The notes below the pieces were generated by a model. It did no database searches. It was not told the DNA's origin and saw only the letters and a list, made by a program, of their open reading frames with translations. Source: Bacteroidales bacterium UBA1195 (GTDB taxonomy: Bacteria; Bacteroidota; Bacteroidia; Bacteroidales; WCHB1-69). Taken from it: DNA of 23,211 bases. Of the stretch, positions 1-7,047 are shown one piece after another. Where the stretch lies: positions 35,833-59,043 of the forward strand of contig DBYD01000008.1 of NCBI GenBank assembly GCA_002309855.1, read 5' to 3'. Positions within the stretch are counted from its first letter, which is position 1. Each line of letters starts with the position of its first letter. A program made the translations under genes and the position numbers.

Positions 1-1496
1 CAGAAGAAGATGATGTCGGGCGCGGTCACGAGGTCGGAGGTGGGATAGTAATATTTAATCTCCTTATTGTCAGGATAGCGGATGCCGTCGAACACGGACA
101 TCGGCCAGAGCCATGAGCTGAACCAGGTGTCCAGCACATCCTCATCCTGCACCATTTCATCTATTGTGCAGATCTCCTTGCCGAATTTCTCCTGCGCCAT
201 GCGGAAGGCCTCCTCGCGGGTTTCGGCCACCACAACCTCATGGTTGGGCAGATAGTAGGCCGGAATGCGCTGCCCCCACCACAACTGCCGGCTGATACAC
301 CAGTCCTTGATGTTCTCAAGCCAGCGGCGGTAAATGTTCTTGAACTTGACCGGATGGAAGCGGATCTCATCGCTTTCGACCACCTCCAAAGCCTTGGCGG
401 CCAGTTTTTCCATTTTCAGGAACCACTGGGCGGAAAGTTTCGGCTCAATCACCGCGTCGGTACGTTCGGAATGGCCCACCTTGTTGGTGTAGTCCTCCAC
501 CTTCTCCATCAGGGAGGCGGCCTCCAGATCCTTCACAATCTGCTTGCGGCAGGCGAAACGGTCCATGCCGGCATAGGCCATGCCATGTTCGTTCAGAGTA
601 CCGTTATCATTGAAAATGTCAATGGTCTCCAGATGGTGCTTCATGCCGATCTGGTAGTCGTTGATGTCGTGAGCAGGCGTGATTTTCAGCGCACCGGTAC
701 CGAACTCGCGGTCAACATACTCGTCGAAAATGATCGGGACGACGCGGCCCACAATCGGCACCACCACCTTTTTCCCCTTCAGATGGGCAAAACGCTCATC
801 CTCCGGATGCACACAGACCGCCGTATCACCCAGGATGGTTTCGGGACGGGTCGTGGCCACCACAATATAATCCTCCGTATTTTCAATATAATAGCGAAGA
901 TAGAAGAGTTTGGAGCGGGACTCCTTGTAAATGACCTCCTCGTCCGAGACGGCGGTCAGCGCGACAGGATCCCAGTTGACCATACGGACACCCTTATAAA
1001 TCAAACCCTTGTTATACAAATCCACAAACACCTTGATGACCGAATCATACTGCGGCTTGTCCATGGTGAAGCAGGTGCGCTGCCAGTCGCAGGAGGTGCC
1101 CAGCTTTTTAAGCTGCTCGAGAATGATACCGCCATGCTTCTCCTTCCACTCCCAGGCATGCTTCATAAACTCGTCGCGGGTGATGTCTTTTTTGGAAATT
1201 CCCTCCTCCTTCAATTTGGCCACCACCTTGGCCTCCGTGGCGATGGAGGCGTGGTCCATGCCCGGCACCCAGCAGGCGTTCATGCCAAGCATCCGTGCGC
1301 GACGGACCAGAATATCCTGAATGGTGCTGTTGAGCATGTGGCCCATGTGCAGCACGCCGGTGACATTGGGCGGCGGCAAAACCACCGTGTAGGGCTTTCT
1401 TCCATCCGGTTCGGAATGGAAATAACCGCTGTTCATCCAATGTTCATACCAATTCCTCTCCACCTCTGCCGGGACGTATTTGGGCGATATATCCAT
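1..1496 (-). CDS. valS: Valyl-tRNA synthetase, N-terminal 498 residues (truncated by window edge)
   Basis: Class I aminoacyl-tRNA synthetase that charges tRNA-Val in the cytoplasm. The visible protein starts MDISPKYVPAEVERNWYEHW. It shows the HIGH-type ATP motif as HMGH at residues 50-53, preceded by PPPNVTG. The CP1 editing domain follows, with ATTRPET at about 214-220, GDTAVCVHP just after it, and FGTGALKITPAHD at about 265-277. The Rossmann fold then resumes with CISRQLWWGQRIPAYY at about 400-414 and DVLDTWFSSWLWP at about 453-465. The reading frame is open to base 1. The KMSKS loop, anticodon-binding domain and C-terminal coiled coil would lie outside the window, so the truncation is only an edge effect. 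The start at 1496 fits the family N-terminus, and a -7 element lies 45-52 bases upstream. A 425-residue open frame on the opposite strand is a shadow. The gene is divergent from the beta-barrel gene at 1666. Confidence 0.98.
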   Translation of the reverse strand, partial: MDISPKYVPAEVERNWYEHWMNSGYFHSEPDGRKPYTVVLPPPNVTGVLHMGHMLNSTIQDILVRRARMLGMNACWVPGMDHASIATEAKVVAKLKEEGISKKDITRDEFMKHAWEWKEKHGGIILEQLKKLGTSCDWQRTCFTMDKPQYDSVIKVFVDLYNKGLIYKGVRMVNWDPVALTAVSDEEVIYKESRSKLFYLRYYIENTEDYIVVATTRPETILGDTAVCVHPEDERFAHLKGKKVVVPIVGRVVPIIFDEYVDREFGTGALKITPAHDINDYQIGMKHHLETIDIFNDNGTLNEHGMAYAGMDRFACRKQIVKDLEAASLMEKVEDYTNKVGHSERTDAVIEPKLSAQWFLKMEKLAAKALEVVESDEIRFHPVKFKNIYRRWLENIKDWCISRQLWWGQRIPAYYLPNHEVVVAETREEAFRMAQEKFGKEICTIDEMVQDEDVLDTWFSSWLWPMSVFDGIRYPDNKEIKYYYPTSDLVTAPDIIFF

Positions 1497-1540
1497 AATC
1501 AACTGATTTATAGTTAAAATTTTGAAACAATATAAAAATG

Positions 1541-1548
1541 CAAAGGTA
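1541..1548 (-). promoter_or_regulatory. Bacteroidota -7 promoter element for valS
   Basis: Read on the minus strand this is TACCTTTG, a full match to the Bacteroidota sigma-70 (SigABfr-type) -7 consensus TAnnTTTG. It lies 45-52 bases upstream of the valS ATG. No convincing -33 TTTG is found 19-21 bases further upstream, so the call rests on the -7 box and its position. Confidence 0.55.
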
Positions 1549-1629
1549 CATGAAATAGCCATATGGTGAAGGAACGGAGGCAAAAAAAATTTTTTCATTC
1601 CCATCAGAAAATGATACATCTTTTTTTGT

Positions 1630-1637
1630 TACCTTTG
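1630..1637 (+). promoter_or_regulatory. Bacteroidota -7 promoter element for the beta-barrel gene
   Basis: TACCTTTG matches TAnnTTTG exactly and ends 28 bases before the ATG at 1666, which gives a predicted leader of roughly 20 bases. The -33 TTTG is not present at the ideal spacing; an A/T-tract lies upstream instead. The same octamer serves valS on the opposite strand about 80 bases away. Confidence 0.55.
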
Positions 1638-1665
1638 CAGCGTTTAATTTTTCACACTGAGCAAT

Positions 1666-2415
1666 ATGAAAAACAGACTGATTGTTAGTATATTGATGCT
1701 TTTTGTCGGCATGTCGGCAGCTTTTTCACAGGGTGACGCGCGTCCGCGTCCCTTCGAACTGGGCGTTTTTGCCAGCCCCGCACTGAGTTGGTTGCATCCC
1801 ACCACTGACGGTTACAATAACAAAGGGGTAGTTTTTTCCGGATCATACGGCATTAACCTGGACATCAACATGTTCCAAGCCACATCCAATTATTTCTTCC
1901 GGACAGGTGTCAACATCCGCCACATGGGTGGCAAACTCACCTATTCCGAACAGGATCTGAAAATCGATTCAACCATTTCCATTGTCGGTTCCAAAGATGT
2001 GTTGAACAAGTTCAACATGATTTACATCAGTGTCCCTACCGCATTAAAGCTGCAAACCAACCCTCTCGCAGACAAATACATTATTTACAGCGTGTTCGGA
2101 TTGGACAACTCCTTCTGCGTATCCGCAACAAAACAGAAGACAGAGGACGGTAAGACTCCTGAAAACGATAACAAGAACAATAAGGAATACACATTCCCAA
2201 TTCGTGAAGCGCTGATTCTCTCCATCGGAGGGGAATATGTGATCAACAACAACACACGGCTCACAGTTGGGGTGATGTTCAACAACGGATTCACCAACCT
2301 GTTCAATAAGAAATTTGTCTCCAAAAAACTTAATTCGGAAACAAATACGATAGATGAAAAAAAGGTTGAGGCCTATAACCGCACAATTGAACTGCAGATA
2401 GGCCTTATATTCTAA
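1666..2415 (+). CDS. Outer-membrane beta-barrel protein, PorT-family-like
   Basis: A 249-residue protein with a clear signal peptide (MKNRLIVSILMLFVGMSAAFSQ), so it should be exported. The mature part alternates polar and hydrophobic residues in strand-like stretches separated by charged loops, and it ends in a strand closing with Phe (IELQIGLIF), typical of barrels inserted by the BAM machinery. Length and composition fit the small 'outer membrane beta-barrel / PorT' proteins of Bacteroidota, some of which (PorT/SprT) are needed for type IX secretion. A T9SS cargo protein occurs later in this window, so a T9SS probably exists here. True PorT identity is not shown, and the synteny I associate with porT is absent. 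A single-gene unit is likely: promoter -7 box upstream, tRNA gene downstream. Surface loop residues 165-180 are Lys/Asn/Asp rich. Confidence 0.75.
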   Translation: MKNRLIVSILMLFVGMSAAFSQGDARPRPFELGVFASPALSWLHPTTDGYNNKGVVFSGSYGINLDINMFQATSNYFFRTGVNIRHMGGKLTYSEQDLKIDSTISIVGSKDVLNKFNMIYISVPTALKLQTNPLADKYIIYSVFGLDNSFCVSATKQKTEDGKTPENDNKNNKEYTFPIREALILSIGGEYVINNNTRLTVGVMFNNGFTNLFNKKFVSKKLNSETNTIDEKKVEAYNRTIELQIGLIF

Positions 2416-2439
2416 GACTAACTAAACTCTATCTATAAA

Positions 2440-2513
2440 GGCTCCGTAGTTCAGCTGAATAGAACGTCAGATTCCGGTTCTGAAGGTCTTGGGTTTGAAT
2501 CCCAACGGGGTCA
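2440..2513 (+). tRNA. tRNA-Arg (anticodon CCG)
   Basis: The cloverleaf folds by eye. The acceptor arm GGCTCCG pairs with CGGGGTC using two G-U wobbles, with discriminator A2513. The D stem is GTTC/GAAC. The anticodon stem TCAGA/TCTGA closes a seven-base loop TTCCGGT, giving anticodon CCG (Arg, codon CGG). The T stem TTGGG/CCCAA closes loop TTTGAAT, and the variable loop is short. The 3' CCA is not encoded, because CAA follows the discriminator. The tRNA is transcribed in the same direction as its neighbours, and a long hairpin follows within 6 bases. Confidence 0.93.
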
Positions 2514-2518
2514 CAAAG

Positions 2519-2567
2519 CAAAGAGAGTACAAATGATAAGCTTGTTTATCAATTTGTGCTCTCTTTG
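2519..2567 (+). terminator. Strong hairpin directly downstream of tRNA-Arg
   Basis: The left arm begins CAAAGAGAGTACAAAT and the right arm ends ATTTGTGCTCTCTTTG. They pair over about 21 base pairs with one G-U wobble and one bulge. It starts 6 bases after the tRNA and is followed by GTTTGT, a weak U-tract. It probably ends the tRNA transcript or protects its 3' side before processing. Confidence 0.65.
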
Positions 2568-2605
2568 GTTTGTAAGACTGCCAGCGGCAGGCTTATGGGA
2601 TATTT

Positions 2606-2617
2606 AATCCCAACGGG
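2606..2617 (+). repeat. 12-bp copy of the tRNA-Arg T-arm sequence
   Basis: AATCCCAACGGG here repeats bases 2498-2509 inside the tRNA, 108 bases away. A direct repeat of a tRNA 3' portion next to an accessory gene pair is what an old attachment site can look like. The repeat is short, no integrase is visible, and it could also be a small local duplication. Confidence 0.4.
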
Positions 2618-2640
2618 TGTAGGACTGACACCGTTTTTTT
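2616..2640 (+). terminator. Rho-independent terminator before the MNT/HEPN pair
   Basis: The stem GGTGT/ACACC with loop AGGACTG is followed by G and seven Ts (2634-2640). The stem is short but the T-tract is strong. It would separate tRNA transcription from the MNT gene at 2705. Confidence 0.55.
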
Positions 2641-2704
2641 GTGTAACTATACAATAAAAACATCCGATATGCGTTTTAACTGATGGTATTTTTTAGGAAA
2701 ACAC

Positions 2705-3013
2705 ATGAAACGAACTGAAATCACACAAAGGATCAAAGAGGGTCTTTCAACGCTTCCATACGACATGGAGGTGTGGCTTTACGGCAGCGAAGCGCGGGGC
2801 GATGCCCGCCCGGATTCGGATATTGATTTGCTCATTCTGTTCAACAAACCTACCGTGGACGGAAAAAATGAGGATGACATCTTTAAAATCACCTACCCCA
2901 TAGAAGTTGAAACCGGAGTAATCATCAATCCAGTGGTTCGTTCCATGGTTCAATGGGAATCAATGGTTACACCTTTCCGCATCAGTGTGGAACAAGACAG
3001 AATCAGATTATGA
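2705..3013 (+). CDS. Minimal nucleotidyltransferase (MNT, MntA-type antitoxin-like)
   Basis: A 102-residue protein of the DNA polymerase beta-like minimal nucleotidyltransferase fold. The signature GSX10DXD is complete: G27-S28 in LYGSEARG, then D39 and D41 in DSDIDL. A later acidic strand (IEVETGV, E67/E69) may supply the third metal ligand. Family members paired with HEPN proteins (MntA of the MntA-HepT type VII toxin-antitoxin system) inactivate the toxin by transferring AMP to a tyrosine. Its stop codon overlaps the ATG of the HEPN gene (ATGA at 3010-3013), so the two are translationally coupled. Base composition is more AT-rich than gatE or valS, consistent with acquisition. The biochemical activity is inferred from family and pairing. 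Confidence 0.88.
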   Translation: MKRTEITQRIKEGLSTLPYDMEVWLYGSEARGDARPDSDIDLLILFNKPTVDGKNEDDIFKITYPIEVETGVIINPVVRSMVQWESMVTPFRISVEQDRIRL

Positions 3014-3444
3014 GTCCGTTAAGCAAAAACAACCGATATGAAATAGTCCGTTTCCGGATAGAAAATGCTGTACGGACACTTGATGAGGCAGAAGTTCAGA
3101 TCCAAAACAAATATTACAACACTGCTGTCAATCGCATGTATTATGCCTGTTACTATGCGATTTGCGCACTTCTTGTCGCTAATAACATCCATACAAAATC
3201 ACATGACGGTGTCAGGCGAATGATGAGCCTGCATTTCATCAAAACCGGTATTCTTCCAACTGAATTGGGAAGATATTATGGCCGATTGTTTTCCAACCGG
3301 TTAACCGGTGATTATGATGATTTTTTCAGTCATGACATGGAATCGGCAAAATCCTTATATCCAGAAGCTAAAGTTTTTGTGAATACAGTAAAGAAGCTGG
3401 TGGATGAATGGTTGGACAAACAGGCTGACAGCCAAAAGGCTTAG
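3010..3444 (+). CDS. HEPN-domain protein (HepT-like toxin partner of MNT)
   Basis: A 144-residue all-helical HEPN protein. The start is the ATG at 3010 in the ATGA overlap with the MNT stop; an upstream in-frame ATG at 2953 lies inside the MNT gene and would add 19 residues unrelated to the family. The HEPN core motif NRMYYACYYAICALL lies at residues 41-55, followed by KSHDGVRRMM and then GRLFSNRLTGDYDDF at 91-105. An R-x4-H arrangement occurs at R70-H75, formally matching the RX4-6H ribonuclease signature. It sits where this subfamily usually has a conserved non-catalytic stretch, so nuclease activity is not certain. With its MNT partner it resembles the type VII toxin-antitoxin class acting on tRNA or mRNA. 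No clear terminator follows in the 156-base AT-rich gap before gatE. Confidence 0.85.
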   Translation: MSPLSKNNRYEIVRFRIENAVRTLDEAEVQIQNKYYNTAVNRMYYACYYAICALLVANNIHTKSHDGVRRMMSLHFIKTGILPTELGRYYGRLFSNRLTGDYDDFFSHDMESAKSLYPEAKVFVNTVKKLVDEWLDKQADSQKA

Positions 3445-3600
3445 AATTATTTAATATCCTAAACGGTTAATAACAAAATAGATAAAAAAATCCCCATAAT
3501 TCCATTTTTTCTATTCATTTTTTTCATAATTTTGGCAGTTTGTAACTTACACTGGAAGTATTAATATAATTTTTTGATAACCAAATAAAAACATATCATA

Positions 3601-5556
3601 GTGAAAACGATAAATCCGCAAGAGAACTACGAATTGAGCAAAAAGGCCATCGGATACGTGGACCGCAAGGAGGCCACACAGGCCGATTACGACCGTATCG
3701 GCTTCATGTCCGGACTGGAGACACACCAGCAGTTAGCCACAAAGGAGAAACTTTTCTGCCATTGCCCGGCAGGCATTTTCCAGAAACCCGACGAATACGA
3801 CGCGGAACTGCTCCGCCACATGCGTCCCACCCTGTCCGAAATGGGCGGATACGACGGCACCGCACTGATGGAGTTCAAGACCCGCAAGAACATTGTATAT
3901 AGGATTTCACACAAGACCGCCTGCACCTACGATGTTGACGACACGCCTCCGTTCCCCCTGAACCGTGAGGCCCTGCAGTATGCGCTGGAAATTGCGCTGG
4001 CTTCCAAGCTGAACATCGTGGGCGAGGTGCATGTGACCCGCAAGCAGTATCTGGACGGCTCCATCCCCACCGGATTCCAAAGGACAGCCATTCTGGGCGT
4101 GGAAGGTGAGATTCCGTTGAAGAACAAAAAGGTGCGTCTGATCCAGCTGAGCGTGGAGGAGGATGCGTGCCGCGAAGTCTCCGACATCGGCCACACCCGC
4201 ATATACCGCACCGACCGTCTGGGAATGCCGCTGATTGAGACCGTCACCGCACCGGAACTGATGAATCCCGACGAGGTTAAGGAGGCGGCCCAGTACATCC
4301 GCTTCCTCAACCGCAGCACCGGCCGTGTGCGCACAGGCATGGGCGCAGGCCGTCAGGATGTGAATGTGAGCTGCAAGGGCGGCACCCGCATCGAGGTGAA
4401 GGGAGTCTCCCACAACAAATGGATTCCTGATGTGACCCATTACGAATGCTTCCGCCAGTGGGCCCTGCTCGCCATCCGCGACACGCTGAAAAAGCGCATC
4501 AAAAAGGAGGATTGGAAAATGGGCGTGCTGGAGCTGGACCCGAAAAAATACAAATTCTATTTCACACCCATCACCGATGCCATCGGACGTGGCGAAAAGC
4601 TCTATGCCGTCAACCTGCCGAAGTTCGCAGGGCTGCTCTCCCACTTCTGCCAGCCGGGACGTCCCTTCTACGATGAGTTTGTGGGCCGCCTGAAGGTGAT
4701 TGCCTGCTTGGAAAGACCCAACATGGCCACCAGCGAGGACATCGACGATGTGGTGAGCGACCACGTGTTCGACCAGGTTCGCGCACAGATGAACGCCTCC
4801 GAGGAGGATGCGCAGATAATTTTCTGGGCGCCGGAAGATGATGTTAAGACAGCTCTTGAGACCATCGAGGAGCGCGCCCTGATGGCATTTGACGGGGTTC
4901 CCAACGAGACCCGCAAGGTGATGTATGACGCCACCACCATCTTCGAGCGCGTGCTGCCGGGCGCCGACCGCATGTATCCCGACACCGACTCCGCCCCCAT
5001 CCCATTGAGCAACGACTATATCGAAAGCCTGCGGAAGAACATCCCCGACGAGGTGGCCGACCGCTATGTGCAGTGCACAAAGTGGGGCATTCCGGAGGAT
5101 TGCTTCGACTACATTTTCACCTATAACCATTTCCCGCGCATCAGGCAGATTGTTGAGGAGACGGGCATGTCGCCGAAATTTGTCGGCACGCTCTTCGGCC
5201 ACACGCTGCGGCACCTCCACGGGCAGTACGGGGAGATACCTTTCTGCACCTGCCGCATCGCCAAGATGCTTGCCTTCCTGAAGGCGGAGAACATCCACCC
5301 GGCCATCGCCAAAAAGATGCTGAAGGTGATGTTTGAGGATCCGGAGATGGATTTTGCAGACATCCTGACGGTAATCGGCTTCCAGAAGATGGATGCGAAG
5401 GAACTTAAGGAAAAGGCCAAGGAACTCGCCAAAGCGCCCTTCACCCCGAACCGCAAGGACACCAAACCATGCGACAAGGTGAACAGCATCATGGGCGAGC
5501 TCAGCCTGATGGGCTTAGGCAACATGAACCTTGGGGAACTGGCCAAGGAAATTTAA
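3601..5556 (+). CDS. gatE: Archaeal-type Glu-tRNA(Gln) amidotransferase subunit E
   Basis: A 651-residue GatB/GatE-family kinase subunit, which phosphorylates the gamma-carboxyl of Glu on misacylated Glu-tRNA(Gln) and transamidates it with ammonia from GatD. Cradle-domain motifs: GLETHQQL 38-45, LFCHCP 51-56, LDGSIPTGFQRT 151-162, SVEEDACR 184-191, YRTDRLGMPLIE 202-213 and RQDVNVS 251-257. Residues about 300-450 form the AspRS-like (GAD) insertion present in GatE and absent from bacterial GatB. The GatE signature LPGADRMYPDTD follows at 452-463. Residues about 480-651 form the helical/YqeY-like tail. Archaeal proteins are about 620-635 residues; this one has a roughly 30-residue N-terminal extension. 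The start is GTG 3601, because TAA at 3586 closes the frame upstream. The promoter is unclear; TTTG at 3539 with TATAAT at 3565 is a weak candidate. gatD follows after 25 bases. Confidence 0.95.
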   Translation: MKTINPQENYELSKKAIGYVDRKEATQADYDRIGFMSGLETHQQLATKEKLFCHCPAGIFQKPDEYDAELLRHMRPTLSEMGGYDGTALMEFKTRKNIVYRISHKTACTYDVDDTPPFPLNREALQYALEIALASKLNIVGEVHVTRKQYLDGSIPTGFQRTAILGVEGEIPLKNKKVRLIQLSVEEDACREVSDIGHTRIYRTDRLGMPLIETVTAPELMNPDEVKEAAQYIRFLNRSTGRVRTGMGAGRQDVNVSCKGGTRIEVKGVSHNKWIPDVTHYECFRQWALLAIRDTLKKRIKKEDWKMGVLELDPKKYKFYFTPITDAIGRGEKLYAVNLPKFAGLLSHFCQPGRPFYDEFVGRLKVIACLERPNMATSEDIDDVVSDHVFDQVRAQMNASEEDAQIIFWAPEDDVKTALETIEERALMAFDGVPNETRKVMYDATTIFERVLPGADRMYPDTDSAPIPLSNDYIESLRKNIPDEVADRYVQCTKWGIPEDCFDYIFTYNHFPRIRQIVEETGMSPKFVGTLFGHTLRHLHGQYGEIPFCTCRIAKMLAFLKAENIHPAIAKKMLKVMFEDPEMDFADILTVIGFQKMDAKELKEKAKELAKAPFTPNRKDTKPCDKVNSIMGELSLMGLGNMNLGELAKEI

Positions 5557-5581
5557 TTTTTAACCCGAAAAAAGAGAAAAC

Positions 5582-7039
5582 ATGGACGATAAGACATTTC
5601 AAGGTTACAAAGGAAGAGCACTTGACATTTTGAAAAAATACGACGTGCACGTCTGGGACAAGGCCGAAGTGGAGACCACCCGCGGACATTTCAGCGGCAA
5701 AATCCTGCCGAGGGCCGAGAACACCGACGACCTGCACATTGTGATGAAGGTGATAACCGGCTACAACATCGGTCTGGACATCACAACCATCACCGGCATG
5801 AAGGGCGAACGCGACCCGCAGCCCAACTTCAAGATTCCGGAGAAGGAATTCCCCTACACCCCGGGACTGCCCCATGTGAAGCTGCTGGGTACCGGCGGCA
5901 CAATCGCATCACGTCTGGACTACCGCACGGGCGCGGTGATTCCGGCATTCTCACCGGGCGAACTGTACGGCGCCGTGCCGGAGCTGGCCGACATCTGCAA
6001 TCTGGACACGGAGAAGGTGTTCGCAGTCTTCTCTGAAAACATGTCCCCCAAGGAATACATGGCACTGGCCAACAAAATCGGTGACGAAATCAAGGCCGGC
6101 ATCGACGGCATTGTAATCGGACACGGAACCGACACCTTAGCCCACACCGCCACCGCATTGACCTACATGTGCCAGAACCTGCCGATGCCTGTGGTGCTGG
6201 TAGGTTCGCAACGCTCCTCCGACCGCCCGAGTTCGGATGCAGCACTGAACCTGATGCACGCCATGACCGCCGCCGGACACGGTGACATTGCGGAGGTGAT
6301 GGTCTGCATGTTCGGCCCCACCTCGGACGAATACGGATTCCTGCACCGCGGCACCCGCGTGCGCAAGATGCACTCCTCATACCGCTCCACCTTCCGCACC
6401 ATCGGCGACACGCCGCTGGCAACCATCGACAGGAAGAACGGTGCCAGACCCATCAAGGAGGTCTACAACCACCGCCGCAAAAACCAGGAGCGCAAGGTTG
6501 AGGTCATCACCGACCTGGAAAGCTACAAGGCGAGCATCGCGGCCAACGACCACAACACCTCCCGCATTGTCCCTGTGTTCGATGACCGTGTTGCCATACT
6601 TTACTACTACCCGGGCATGAAGCCGGATGTGCTGGAGGCTTTGATTGACAGAGGCTACAAGGGCATTGTGTGGGACGGCACCGGTTTGGGCCACGTGAAC
6701 AAGGGAATGTTCGAGGCCATCCAGAAGGCGACCGACGCAGGCATCCACCAGTACATGTGCGTGCAGACCATCTGGGGATATACCCACATGTTTGTCTACG
6801 ACACCGGACGTGACCTGATGGCGCGCGGCATCATCCCCGCCGACAACATGCTTGCCGAATCCGCCTACATCAAGTTGGGCTGGGCACTCGGCCTTACGCA
6901 TGACCGCGAGGAGGTGCGCAAGCTGATGCTCACCCCCATCAACAGCGAGACCACACCGCGTGAGCCTTACGACGGCTACCTGATTTATCAGGGTGGTGTG
7001 CCTGAAGTTGAGGAATTCGTACACAAAGTACATAAATAA
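5582..7039 (+). CDS. gatD: Archaeal-type Glu-tRNA(Gln) amidotransferase subunit D (glutaminase)
   Basis: A 485-residue asparaginase-fold subunit that hydrolyses Gln or Asn and passes ammonia to GatE. Residues 1-95 form the small N-terminal domain peculiar to GatD (GHFSGKILPRAENTDD, then IVMKVITGYNIGLDI), which plain L-asparaginases lack. The catalytic set of the family is complete: T107 in GTGGTIAS, T183 and D184 in HGTDTLAHTA, and K262 in VRKMHSS. The second domain (about 315-485) includes DGTGLGHVN and MCVQTIWGYTHM. It is somewhat longer than typical archaeal GatD (about 420-440). It sits 25 bases after gatE in the same direction, with an A-rich leader containing AGAG before the ATG, so the two are almost certainly one operon. 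Order is E then D. Taken alone it might be called an asparaginase; the N-terminal domain and the gatE neighbour decide otherwise. Confidence 0.95.
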   Translation: MDDKTFQGYKGRALDILKKYDVHVWDKAEVETTRGHFSGKILPRAENTDDLHIVMKVITGYNIGLDITTITGMKGERDPQPNFKIPEKEFPYTPGLPHVKLLGTGGTIASRLDYRTGAVIPAFSPGELYGAVPELADICNLDTEKVFAVFSENMSPKEYMALANKIGDEIKAGIDGIVIGHGTDTLAHTATALTYMCQNLPMPVVLVGSQRSSDRPSSDAALNLMHAMTAAGHGDIAEVMVCMFGPTSDEYGFLHRGTRVRKMHSSYRSTFRTIGDTPLATIDRKNGARPIKEVYNHRRKNQERKVEVITDLESYKASIAANDHNTSRIVPVFDDRVAILYYYPGMKPDVLEALIDRGYKGIVWDGTGLGHVNKGMFEAIQKATDAGIHQYMCVQTIWGYTHMFVYDTGRDLMARGIIPADNMLAESAYIKLGWALGLTHDREEVRKLMLTPINSETTPREPYDGYLIYQGGVPEVEEFVHKVHK

Positions 7040-7047
7040 TATTGTAT

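Noticed and set aside
240..1517. 425-residue plus-strand open frame
   Set aside because: Lies antisense to valS, whose frame carries all expected synthetase motifs; the plus-strand product has no domain sense.
2953..3009. Longer start for the HEPN gene
   Set aside because: It overlaps the MNT coding region; the ATGA junction at 3010 gives the family N-terminus.
3907..5298. 463-residue minus-strand open frame
   Set aside because: Antisense shadow of gatE caused by biased third positions; His/Val/Ala-rich without family features.
3601..5556. Annotation of gatE as bacterial gatB
   Set aside because: The AspRS-like insertion at about 300-450 and the PGADRMYPDTD signature are GatE features; GatB is much shorter.
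5582..7039. Annotation of gatD as a plain L-asparaginase
   Set aside because: The N-terminal GatD-type domain and the operon partner gatE argue for the amidotransferase subunit.
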